A stretch of 16,358 bases of DNA from contig CAMPIK010000009.1 of NCBI GenBank assembly GCA_946886325.1, positions 1-16,358 of the forward strand, given 5' to 3'. Position 1 is the stretch's first letter; each line of letters begins with the position of its first letter. The translations under genes were made by a program, and so were the position numbers. The stretch is from an uncultured Shinella sp. Its GTDB lineage: Bacteria; Pseudomonadota; Alphaproteobacteria; Rhizobiales; Rhizobiaceae. The notes beneath the pieces were generated by a model that searched no databases, was not told the DNA's origin, and worked only from the letters and a program-made list of their open reading frames with translations. Of the stretch, positions 1 to 6,634 are shown one piece after another.

Positions 1-749
1 AGCAGGCCCTTGCGCTTGGCGTGGTAATAATAGCCGCTCGCATAGAGCATGACCGCGCCGTCGTCCTTGTCGTCGGCGACGAGCCAGGCGCCGCGCAGGT
101 ATTTCGCGGCGTATTTGATGTTGGTTTCCGCGTCGAAGAGGCCCTCGGCCGGACCTTCGTAGCCCATGCTCCTGGCGGTCGCGTACTTGATCTGCATCAG
201 GCCATAGTGGCCGCGGTTGAAGGCCCTTGGATTGTACCGGCTCTCGCGCTTGACGACGCGGTGCAGCAGCGTTTCCGGAATGCCGTAGATCGCGGCGTAT
301 TTCGTGATCAGCGGATCGATCGGCGTGCCGGACTTGATGACCACAGGCGTTGCGACCGGCATGACGATCTTCGCTTCGGTCGCGGCAAAGGCGACGGGCG
401 TGAAGGCGGGCTTGGCGACGGGGATGATCTTGCGCGAGGCGACGAGTTCCTCAAGCCCCTGCGGCTGGCCGCTGTCGAAGCCCGGTTCGGCGACGGCGAC
501 GGTCATCTCGGTGCCGCTCGTCGCGGTCGCCGGGCTGCCATAGGCGACGGGCGTGGGCAGCGCGTTTTCCGTGCCTTCCGTTCCGGGCTTTGCCTCCGGC
601 AGGACGGCCGGGGTTGCGGCGACCTGGGTCGTCGAGACCTCTTCCATCGAGGTTTCGACCATGCTGGTGCAGCCGCCGAGGATCAGGAGTGTGCTCACGC
701 CGAATGTCGCCGAAGCCAGTCTCGTCCGGAGATTGCTGAAACCGTTCAT
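1..749 (-). CDS. Lipoprotein lytic transglycosylase (SLT domain), 3' end beyond window
   Basis: Partial gene: 249 codons are present and the frame is open to base 1. The start ATG at 749-747 gives a lipoprotein signal, with a basic N-terminus, a hydrophobic stretch and the lipobox LGGC with Cys27, so the product should be lipid-anchored in the envelope. Residues 28-145 are a low-complexity Thr/Ala/Pro/Val linker. From about residue 147 there is a family 1 SLT domain: KRES with the likely catalytic Glu169, then GLMQIKYATARSMGY (183-197) and DAETNIKYAAKYL (206-218). Such enzymes cleave the MurNAc-GlcNAc bond to form 1,6-anhydro-MurNAc ends. Where the usual AxxYN motif is expected it reads LYASGYYYHAK, a variant. 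The SLT core closely resembles that of the secreted transglycosylase at 5840-6520, so the two are paralogues. The ribosome binding site is weak (AGAAAG). SLT assignment is firm; substrate details are inferred. Confidence 0.88.
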   Translation of the reverse strand, partial: MNGFSNLRTRLASATFGVSTLLILGGCTSMVETSMEEVSTTQVAATPAVLPEAKPGTEGTENALPTPVAYGSPATATSGTEMTVAVAEPGFDSGQPQGLEELVASRKIIPVAKPAFTPVAFAATEAKIVMPVATPVVIKSGTPIDPLITKYAAIYGIPETLLHRVVKRESRYNPRAFNRGHYGLMQIKYATARSMGYEGPAEGLFDAETNIKYAAKYLRGAWLVADDKDDGAVMLYASGYYYHAKRKGL

Positions 750-869
750 GTGTTAGCTTTCTGCTGGCCCGCCCCTCTTAGAGGGTGCGACGGCAAATCA
801 ACGGTGCCCAGCCGTTAATTTTCCTTAACCCATCGCCTGTCCGGCGGCAACCCGCAGGATTGGGGAGCG
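750..869. other. Intergenic region upstream of the lipoprotein transglycosylase
   Basis: These 120 bases lie between the 3' end of the LysE-type exporter and the start of the lipoprotein transglycosylase, both on the minus strand. They must hold the leader and possibly the promoter of the transglycosylase. A 13-bp palindrome, CCCTCT-T-AGAGGG, lies at 773-785, about 24 bases before its start codon. An AT-rich patch with two TTAA tetramers six bases apart lies at 815-828. No convincing -35/-10 pair or terminator T-tract is visible. Confidence 0.4.
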
Positions 870-1496
870 TCAGGCGGCAGCGCGCCGCCAGCCTGCAGTC
901 ACAAGACCGGCGGCGATCAGCAGGGAACCGCCGGTCCGGTTGACGACCCTCTGGATGCCCGGCTTGCGGATCGTCTGGCGGGCGGAGGCGGCCATCAGCG
1001 CATAGGCAAGCGCGTTCAGCGTTGCGAGCACGAGGAAGGTCACCTCGAAAATCACCATCTGGGGCAGGGCCGGCCGGGAGAGATCGAGGAACTGCGGCAG
1101 GAAGGCGACGAAGAAGACGATGCTCTTGGGGTTGAGCGCGGTCACCACATAGGCATGGGCGAAGATCTTTGCCGGCCTCTCCTCCGCGGGGTGTGCTGCC
1201 TCCGGGTCGGCGACGGGCGCGCGCCAGAGCTTGATGCCGAGCCAGATCAGGTAGGCGGCGCCGACCCATTTCAGCACCGTGAAGATGGTCGCGGAGGTCG
1301 CGAGCAGCGCGCCGAGGCCGAGCATGGACGCGGTCATGGCCGTGAAGTCGCCAAGGGCCACGCCCGCGACCGTCGCGCCGGCCGTCCGCCGGCCATGGCC
1401 GAGCGCGTAGGAGATGACGAGAAGGATCGTCGGACCGGGGATCGCCAGCATGATGGCGGAGGCGGCGGCGAAGGTTAGCCAGTGTTCGAAGGACAT
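870..1496 (-). CDS. LysE/RhtB family amino-acid exporter
   Basis: 208-residue inner-membrane protein of the usual length for the LysE/RhtB family, which exports amino acids and related metabolites by proton exchange. The sequence shows about six hydrophobic segments and the family landmarks: PGPT at residues 20-23 after the first helix, GVALGD at 45-50, a charged cytoplasmic loop rich in Pro, Glu and Ala near 93-112, and LNPKSIVFFVAFLPQF at 121-136. The substrate cannot be read from sequence. The gene lies 78 bases downstream of pfp on the same strand. Its GGGGAG ribosome binding site (1502-1507, five bases before ATG) is the 3' arm of an 8-bp hairpin, which could limit translation or end pfp transcripts. 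The family call is secure; the transported compound is unknown. Confidence 0.9.
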   Translation of the reverse strand: MSFEHWLTFAAASAIMLAIPGPTILLVISYALGHGRRTAGATVAGVALGDFTAMTASMLGLGALLATSATIFTVLKWVGAAYLIWLGIKLWRAPVADPEAAHPAEERPAKIFAHAYVVTALNPKSIVFFVAFLPQFLDLSRPALPQMVIFEVTFLVLATLNALAYALMAASARQTIRKPGIQRVVNRTGGSLLIAAGLVTAGWRRAAA

Positions 1497-1501
1497 GAAA
1501 A

Positions 1502-1528
1502 CTCCCCGTGGTCGGAACGCACGGGGAG
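1502..1528 (-). promoter_or_regulatory. Hairpin hiding the exporter's RBS / possible pfp terminator
   Basis: CTCCCCGT (1502-1509) and ACGGGGAG (1521-1528) form a perfect 8-bp GC-rich stem with an 11-base loop. In the minus-strand transcript the 3' arm contains the exporter's GGGGAG Shine-Dalgarno and is followed directly by TTTTC and then ATG. It can therefore be read either as an SD-sequestering hairpin or as a stem plus short U-run ending the pfp message. Which one applies is inference. Confidence 0.5.
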
Positions 1529-1574
1529 CAAGCCACCGGCATCAGGCGGCGTCAAGCGCGAAAGTGCGCGGTGA

Positions 1575-2789
1575 TCAGCCGGCGGTCTTCCAGCTTTGGC
1601 CGATCGCCTCCATCACCTCGCCGAACCATTTGGCCGACGTGTCGAAATGCTTGCCGCCCTTGATGCGCGGGAATTCGATGGTGCGCAGCTTGCCGCCCTG
1701 GCCCTCGTCATGGCCGGTGACGCCGGAGACCTTGTTGAGGGCGCTTTCGACGGCGAGGTCGACCATGCTCTGGATGAGGCGCAGGTCGTCGCGGTTGGCG
1801 GGGGCGGAGCGGGCATAATAGCCCGATTTCTGCACCATCGAGCGTTCCGCGCCGAGAAGGGCTGCGAACTGCTTGGAGAACCAGTTGCCGACATTGATCG
1901 TGTCGATCTTCACATGGCCGAAGGCGTCGCGCTTGACCGTCTCGCCGGCTGATTCCCGCTCGGCGACGATGGCGTCGAGGCAGGCGCCTTCCGAAACGAA
2001 GAGGGTGACGTAGCCGGTGCGGTCCATCACGGCCTTGAGGCGCTCGGCCTCGGCATCGAGGTCGAAGGCCATTTCCGGCAGGTAGAGCCCGTCGATGTTC
2101 TTCAGCTGGGCGTTCATCATGAAGCCGTCGACATATTCGTTGGCGGATGTCTTCTGCATGTAGGCGCGGGCGGTCGCGGCCGTCAGCCAGCCGCAGTGGC
2201 GACCCATCACCTCGTGCACGACCAGCGTGCGCGGTGCGGCACTCTGCTCGTTGCTGACATGGTCGAAGAAGCCGGCGCCGACTTCGGCCGCCGTCCAGGC
2301 GCCGAGCGACTGGCGGATCGGCACCACGTCGTTGTCGACCGTCTTCGGCAGGCCGACAACGGTGAGATCGTAGCCGTTGGCGCCGAGATAGGCGGCGAGG
2401 TCGGCGGCCGTCGTGTTGGTGTCGTCGCCGCCGATCGTGTGCAGGATGGTGATCCCGTCGGAGGCGAGGCGCTCGGCGGCGACCCGCAGCGGGTTTTCGC
2501 CCTCTTTCACCAGGCCGCGCTTCACGCAGTCGGCGGCGTTCGTCAGCTTGACGCGGCTGTTGCCGATCGGCGAGCCGCCGAAGCGGTGCAGCAGCGGCGC
2601 CTTCTCGCGCATCTCGCGGGTGATCTCGATCCGGTCTGCGAGCAGCAGGCCCTGATAGCCGGAACGGTAGGCGACGAGTTCGATCTCGGGCGCAACGTCG
2701 CTGTAGCGTTCGATGAGGCCGCCGACGGCGGAGGAGAGGCAGGGGGCGAGCCCGCCCGCGGTCAGCATTGCAACTTTCTGTTTGGCCAT
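1575..2789 (-). CDS. pfp: Pyrophosphate-dependent 6-phosphofructokinase
   Basis: 404 residues. The enzyme interconverts fructose 6-phosphate plus PPi with fructose 1,6-bisphosphate plus phosphate in the cytoplasm, a reversible step usable in glycolysis or gluconeogenesis. The fold is that of the PfkA family: a glycine-rich N-terminal loop (AGGLAPCLSSAVGG, 11-24), GGDD at 120-123 followed by TNT, PKTVDND at 148-154, and MGRHCGW at 195-201. In ATP enzymes the first motif is GGDGS. The second Asp of GGDD and the Lys149 of PKTVDND are the known marks of PPi-dependent members, so ATP use is unlikely. The start is fixed by a strong GAGGAGGA ribosome binding site (2793-2800). Upstream is the EamA transporter on the same strand, 129 bases away. 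Many rhizobia rely on Entner-Doudoroff metabolism, so a mainly gluconeogenic role is plausible but inferred. Confidence 0.93.
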   Translation of the reverse strand: MAKQKVAMLTAGGLAPCLSSAVGGLIERYSDVAPEIELVAYRSGYQGLLLADRIEITREMREKAPLLHRFGGSPIGNSRVKLTNAADCVKRGLVKEGENPLRVAAERLASDGITILHTIGGDDTNTTAADLAAYLGANGYDLTVVGLPKTVDNDVVPIRQSLGAWTAAEVGAGFFDHVSNEQSAAPRTLVVHEVMGRHCGWLTAATARAYMQKTSANEYVDGFMMNAQLKNIDGLYLPEMAFDLDAEAERLKAVMDRTGYVTLFVSEGACLDAIVAERESAGETVKRDAFGHVKIDTINVGNWFSKQFAALLGAERSMVQKSGYYARSAPANRDDLRLIQSMVDLAVESALNKVSGVTGHDEGQGGKLRTIEFPRIKGGKHFDTSAKWFGEVMEAIGQSWKTAG

Positions 2790-2918
2790 AAGTCCTCCTC
2801 GGCAGGTGCCCGTCTCGTGCGGTCGGCGTTGTCTAGCGCAGATTCCGGTCGAGGGGAATCGGCGGGCCGGAACTTATCCCGCTTCCATGACGGAATGACT
2901 TTGGCCGCAAACCACTCT

Positions 2919-3824
2919 TCAACGGCTGGTATTCGGCGAGGGAGCAGACACGTTGGCGATCTTCGCCTTGCGGCCGAGCCAGACGACGAAGGCGACGGCG
3001 GCCGCGAAGACAAGCGTCGTCGGGTGGATCGTCTCGCCGAGAAGAAGGGCGGCTACGGCGAGCGTCACGAAGGTCTGGAAGAGCTGCACCTGCGCGACGC
3101 GGGCGATGCCGCCGAGTGCCAGGCCCGCATTCCAGAAGACGAAGCCGCCGAACATCGACATCAGGCCGAGATAGGCGAGCGCCGCATATTCGGTCGTGCC
3201 TGGTGTCCTGATGCCGCCTTCCCAGGTGACGATCGTGCCGATCAGCGAAAGCGGTGCGGTGATCACAAGCGCCCAGCCGATCACCTCCCAGCCCGGCAGC
3301 TCGCGCGCAAGCTTGCCGGAGAGCACGTAGCTGAACGAGGCGGAGATCGCTGCGAGAAACAGCCACAGGTCGCCGGTTTCGAGCCGGAATCCGCTTTCCT
3401 GCACCGAGAAGAAGACGACCAGCGCCGAGCCGGCGATGCCGCAGGCCCAGAAGAGGACACCGGGGCGTTCGCCATCGACCAGCGCCGCGAAGATGGAGGT
3501 GAGCAGGGGCAGGATGCCGAGCACGACGCCGCCGTGGCTTGCCGGGATCGTCTGCATGGCAATGGTCGAGAAGATCGGGAAGCCGAAGACCGCACCGAGC
3601 CCGACGCCCAAAAGCGACGCCAGATGCCGGCGCGGCAGGCGGCGGCCGAGCGCAAGCAGAATGGCGCCGGCCGCAAGCGAGGCGATCACGGCGCGGCCGA
3701 AGGTGATGACGAAGGGCGAGAAGCCTTCGAGTGCCAGCCGCGTCATCGGCAGCGTGCCGCCGAAGATCGTCACGCCGATCAGGCCGAGCAGCATTCCGAT
3801 CGATGTCCGGGAGAGAAAGGGCAA
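2919..3824 (-). CDS. EamA/DMT family transporter
   Basis: 301-residue polytopic membrane protein of the drug/metabolite transporter superfamily. It has two EamA repeats of about five helices each (roughly residues 10-140 and 150-285), with typical features such as FGGTLPMTRLAL near 21-32 and GGFVFWNAGLALGGIARVAQ in the second repeat. The family moves amino acids, nucleosides or other small metabolites; the substrate here is unknown. The start appears to be TTG (3824-3822), preceded by GGAG with six bases of spacing. The next in-frame ATG (3794-3792, Met11) has no good ribosome binding site but would still leave all helices, so the start is moderately sure. It is the first gene of the minus-strand set and is divergent from the DjlA-like gene. 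Confidence 0.88.
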   Translation of the reverse strand: MPFLSRTSIGMLLGLIGVTIFGGTLPMTRLALEGFSPFVITFGRAVIASLAAGAILLALGRRLPRRHLASLLGVGLGAVFGFPIFSTIAMQTIPASHGGVVLGILPLLTSIFAALVDGERPGVLFWACGIAGSALVVFFSVQESGFRLETGDLWLFLAAISASFSYVLSGKLARELPGWEVIGWALVITAPLSLIGTIVTWEGGIRTPGTTEYAALAYLGLMSMFGGFVFWNAGLALGGIARVAQVQLFQTFVTLAVAALLLGETIHPTTLVFAAAVAFVVWLGRKAKIANVSAPSPNTSR

Positions 3825-4015
3825 GGGATGCTCCGTCCAGCAGGGGCTTTCGTGCTCGCACCGGCGGTCGCGGCGGTCAAATTCATTGCCGTGATCCCAG
3901 CATCACGAAAAAGAATGCATCCACTTGTTGAGGGCCATCAAAATTTTGTTATCCTACATTTTCACGAAGCGCGCCGGCTTGCTTTCGCCGCGAATGTCTG
4001 GTCAAGATCACTACC
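3825..4015. promoter_or_regulatory. Divergent promoter region with a perfect inverted repeat
   Basis: This 191-base, relatively AT-rich region separates the divergent EamA and DjlA-like genes. Plus strand: TTGAGG (3928-3933), 16 bases, TATCCT (3950-3955) is a reasonable sigma-70-type promoter for the djlA-like operon, giving a leader of about 50 bases. Minus strand: TTGACC (complement of 3875-3880) could be a -35 for EamA, but the matching -10 (GAGCAC) is poor. Between them CGTGAT-N6-ATCACG (3890-3907) is a perfect 6-bp inverted repeat that looks like a dimer-binding operator. Confidence 0.5.
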
Positions 4016-4756
4016 ATGTTCTCGAATTCCAACGATTGCCTGCTCTCGTCCGTCTGGGACCGCCTCGTCGGCATGGTCGCCGATGCGGCGAGCAATGCGC
4101 TCTCGAGCGTTGTCGAAGCGGTGCGGACCCTTTTTGAAGGGGATCCGGAAACGCGGCGTCAGGTCGCCTTCTCCGTGGCGATGATCGCGCTTTCGGCCAA
4201 GATGGCCAAGGCCGACGGCGTCGTGACGACGGCGGAGGTGGACGCTTTCCGCGACATCTTCAAGTTTCCTGAAGACCAGGCGAAGAACGTCGCCCGGCTC
4301 TACAATCTCGCGCGCCAGGACGTGGCCGGCTACGAGGCCTATGCCGAGAAGATGGCAGCGCTGTGCGTCAGTTGCGAGAAGAACTGCCCGATCCTCGAGG
4401 ATATCATCGACGGGCTGTTCCATATCGCCAAGGCGGACGGACTGATCCACGACATGGAAATGGCCTTCCTGTCCCGCGTCGCCCATATCTTCGGCATGGC
4501 CGAAGGGCGTTTCGAGCAGATCACGGCACGCCATGTGCATATCAGCGGGCGCGACCCCTACAAGGTGCTCGGCGTCTCGCCGCGGGACGATTTCCGCACG
4601 ATCCGCAGCCGCTACCGGGTGCTTGCCTCCGAAAACCACCCCGACCGCCTCGTGGCGCGCGGCGTGCCGGCGGAATTCCAGCAGATCGCCAATGACCGCA
4701 TGGCCGCGCTCAACGCCGCCTACGAGGCAATCGAAAGAGAGCGCCAGGCGGCATGA
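4016..4756 (+). CDS. DjlA-like co-chaperone: TerB domain plus C-terminal DnaJ domain
   Basis: 246 residues. A TerB-like helical domain spans about residues 45-170, with two acidic signatures, AKMAKADGVVTTAEVDAF (61-78) and HIAKADGLIHDMEMAFL (136-152), typical of metal-binding TerB folds. The C-terminus (179-243) is a J domain beginning DPYKVLGVSP, with the HPD motif at 208-210 that stimulates DnaK ATPase. This is the DjlA domain order, but unlike E. coli DjlA there is no obvious N-terminal transmembrane helix, so a cytoplasmic or peripherally bound protein is likely. Oddly, three close cysteines (C117, C120, C124) sit between the TerB motifs. The start ATG at 4016 has only a weak ribosome binding site; Met20 (4073) is the alternative. 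Its stop overlaps the amidase start (ATGA), so the two are translationally coupled. Client proteins are unknown. Confidence 0.87.
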   Translation: MFSNSNDCLLSSVWDRLVGMVADAASNALSSVVEAVRTLFEGDPETRRQVAFSVAMIALSAKMAKADGVVTTAEVDAFRDIFKFPEDQAKNVARLYNLARQDVAGYEAYAEKMAALCVSCEKNCPILEDIIDGLFHIAKADGLIHDMEMAFLSRVAHIFGMAEGRFEQITARHVHISGRDPYKVLGVSPRDDFRTIRSRYRVLASENHPDRLVARGVPAEFQQIANDRMAALNAAYEAIERERQAA

Positions 4757-5526
4757 CCGCGTTTGCATGCGACTACGGGAACGCCGAGGTGCAAGCCTCG
4801 CCGAACCATGGCGAGCGCATCGGCGTTTCAGGTCCGGACATGCTTCTCCTCCACTATACCGGCATGGACACGGCGGACGGTGCGCTCTCGTGGCTCTGTC
4901 GCGACGAAAGCCAGGTCTCCAGCCACTATTTCGTGCATGAGGACGGACGCGTCGTGCAACTCGTCCCGGAGCGGTTGCGCGCCTGGCATGCGGGCAGGAG
5001 CGTCTGGAAGGGCGAGACGGACATCAATTCGCGCTCCATCGGCATCGAGATCGCCAATGCTGGGCATCCGGGCGGACTGCCGGATTTCCCGGATGCGCAG
5101 ATCGCGGCGGTCATCGAACTGTGTCTCGATTGTGGCAGAAGATGGTGCATCGCACCCGAAAGGGTCCTCGGGCACAGCGATGTGGCGCCCGTCCGCAAGG
5201 TGGATCCGGGCGAAAAATTCCCCTGGGCGCGGCTTCATCAGGCCGGTGTCGGACACTGGGTCGAGCCGACGCCGGTGACCGGCGGGCGCTTCTTTCAAAG
5301 GGGTGACGAGGGCCAGCCCGTCGAGGCGTTGCAGGCGATGCTCGGCCTCTATGGCTATGGCACGCAAGTCACTGGAAAATTTGACGAAAGAACGGAAGGC
5401 GATGTTGCCGCCTTCCAGCGCCATTTTCGTCCGGCGCGGGTCGATGGCATCGCCGATTTCTCGACGATCGACACGCTGCACAGGCTGTTGCGGGCGCTGC
5501 CCGAACCGGCCGTTGATAAGGCATGA
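4753..5526 (+). CDS. N-acetylmuramoyl-L-alanine amidase (Amidase_2) with peptidoglycan-binding domain
   Basis: 257 residues. It hydrolyses the amide bond between MurNAc (or anhydro-MurNAc) and L-alanine of the stem peptide. The AmpD/AmiD-type catalytic domain (about 10-165) shows the zinc ligands H34 (in LLLHYTG), H141 (in LGHSDVAP) and D151 (in KVDPGEKFPW), with the likely catalytic Glu99 in SIGIEIAN; all expected active-site residues are present. Residues about 178-250 form a PG_binding_1 domain (RGDEGQPVEALQAMLGLYGY ... FQRHF). There is no signal peptide or lipobox, so by sequence it looks cytoplasmic and AmpD-like in muropeptide recycling. The added binding domain is more AmiD-like, leaving the compartment uncertain. 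It is coupled to the DjlA-like gene by a 4-base ATGA overlap. Candidate names ampD or amiD are not assigned for that reason. Confidence 0.92.
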   Translation: MTAFACDYGNAEVQASPNHGERIGVSGPDMLLLHYTGMDTADGALSWLCRDESQVSSHYFVHEDGRVVQLVPERLRAWHAGRSVWKGETDINSRSIGIEIANAGHPGGLPDFPDAQIAAVIELCLDCGRRWCIAPERVLGHSDVAPVRKVDPGEKFPWARLHQAGVGHWVEPTPVTGGRFFQRGDEGQPVEALQAMLGLYGYGTQVTGKFDERTEGDVAAFQRHFRPARVDGIADFSTIDTLHRLLRALPEPAVDKA

Positions 5527-5839
5527 GTTAAACCGAATATTGCATCCGGTAACAGAAGTTTATCGCTTCGCCACATCCTGACCCGATTGACCCTGTCTTT
5601 TCCCGCTGCCCCGCGCTTCTGCAGTGCAGCATCGATCGCAACGATCCGATAGCGGCTGCGGCACGAGGGTACGGGACGTTTCGTTGAACGGGGTAGGGCC
5701 TCCTCGGCGATCGTCCTTCGGCACCGGCCATCCACTGGGATGGCGGGCCTGTTCACGAGGATAGACTTAATGCGCAGGCATCCGGCCACCGGCCCGATGC
5801 CATGGCTACGCCATGCGCCTGACCGGAGATTTTGAATAC
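5527..5839 (+). other. 313-base intergenic region with structured-RNA potential
   Basis: No convincing gene is seen here. The right half can fold. TCGTTGAAC (5681-5689) pairs with GTTCACGA (5751-5758) with one bulged T. Inside it, AGGGCC (5695-5700) pairs with GGCCT (5746-5750) with one bulged G. A 7-bp hairpin GCCATCC-actg-GGATGGC spans 5727-5744. A separate 6-bp hairpin CATGGC-tac-GCCATG (5801-5815) lies just before the ribosome binding site of the next gene. The element could be a 5' leader of the transglycosylase or a small RNA; it does not match any riboswitch I know. No T-tract terminator is seen for the amidase. Confidence 0.45.
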
Positions 5840-6520
5840 ATGATGAAGTTCGTTGCGGCCGCCGGCGCGGCCTGCCTGTGCACGCTTCTTGTCCAGACCG
5901 GAGCGGCCCATGCCGGCCGGCTCGATCAGCCCGCTTCCCATCTTGCCCGTTCCGTCCAGCCGAAGGGCGACGCTTCGAAGCCAACGGACGACATCAAGAC
6001 GGGGTCCATCGACAGGAAGACCAAAGGCGAGACGGCTGCGAAGAAGGGCGGCAAAAGCCAGCGCGAAACGGTGATCAGCCGCGACGGCACCGTCATCAAG
6101 GGCAAGATCAAGGGCGGCACGCGCACGACAGGTTACCCCAAGGCCGAAAAGCCGACCGGCTACACGGGCCTGATCCACAGCTATGCGGCTGCCTATGGCG
6201 TGCCGGCGGCACTCGCTCATGCCGTCGTTCGCGTCGAAAGCAATTTCAACCCGAAGGCACGCGGCCGGGCAGGCGAAGTCGGCCTCATGCAGATCAAGCC
6301 GACCACGGCGCGCATGATGGGCTACAAGGGCTCCACCAAGGGCCTGTACGATCCCGAGACCAACATCAAGTACGGCATGAAATACCTGGCGCTCGCCCAT
6401 CAGCTCGGCGGCGGCACGACCTGCGGCACGATCCTCAAGTACAATGCCGGGCATGGCGCGAAGCGGATGAATCCCGTGTCCAAACGCTATTGCGGCAAGG
6501 TGCAGGGCATCATCAACTGA
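5840..6520 (+). CDS. Secreted lytic transglycosylase (SLT domain)
   Basis: 226 residues from the ATG at 5840, chosen because GGAG (5825-5828) precedes it and because it gives a clean Sec signal peptide, MMKFVAAAGAACLCTLLVQT then GAAHA, cut after Ala25. An upstream ATG at 5813 would put charged residues before the signal. Residues 26-105 are a Lys/Thr/Gly-rich basic linker. The family 1 SLT domain (about 108-205) has VRVES with catalytic Glu133, GLMQIKPTTARMMGY (148-162), DPETNIKYGMKYL (171-183) and the YNAG motif (201-204). It should cleave glycan strands in the periplasm to leave anhydro-muramyl ends. Cys195 and Cys218 could form a disulfide. The SLT core is very like the lipoprotein gene at 1-749. 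A perfect 10-bp inverted repeat follows the stop codon. Confidence 0.92.
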   Translation: MMKFVAAAGAACLCTLLVQTGAAHAGRLDQPASHLARSVQPKGDASKPTDDIKTGSIDRKTKGETAAKKGGKSQRETVISRDGTVIKGKIKGGTRTTGYPKAEKPTGYTGLIHSYAAAYGVPAALAHAVVRVESNFNPKARGRAGEVGLMQIKPTTARMMGYKGSTKGLYDPETNIKYGMKYLALAHQLGGGTTCGTILKYNAGHGAKRMNPVSKRYCGKVQGIIN

Positions 6521-6531
6521 TTGTCGCAGAC

Positions 6532-6563
6532 GGCATGCCGGTGGCGCTCGCGCCCGGCATGCC
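6532..6563 (+). terminator. Hairpin after the lytic transglycosylase gene
   Basis: GGCATGCCGG (6532-6541) and CCGGCATGCC (6554-6563) are a perfect 10-bp inverted repeat with a 12-base loop, starting 11 bases after the stop codon. The stem is strong enough to act as a transcription terminator or 3'-end stabiliser, but no T-tract follows, so strict intrinsic termination is uncertain. Confidence 0.5.
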
Positions 6564-6634
6564 CTGACGTCCAGCCCTCTGGATTTCTCCTCGGCCCGTG
6601 CTATCCGTCTCGGGACGAGCAAGCGGGGACGATC

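Noticed and set aside
815..828. TTAA-N6-TTAA as a CtrA site before the lipoprotein transglycosylase
   Set aside because: The spacing is six bases, not the seven required by the CtrA consensus, so it was not called.
2833..3861. 342-codon minus-strand frame overlapping the EamA gene
   Set aside because: Same strand but another frame than the clear 10-helix transporter; the product is an Arg/Ala-rich shadow.
2196..4184. 662-codon plus-strand open frame across pfp and the EamA gene
   Set aside because: It is antisense to two well-supported genes and its Arg/Glu/Asp/His-rich low-complexity product is typical of a shadow frame in GC-rich DNA.
5813..5839. Upstream ATG at 5813 for the secreted lytic transglycosylase
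   Set aside because: It adds nine residues including charged ones ahead of the signal peptide, and GGAG at 5825 lies inside that extension, placed for the ATG at 5840.
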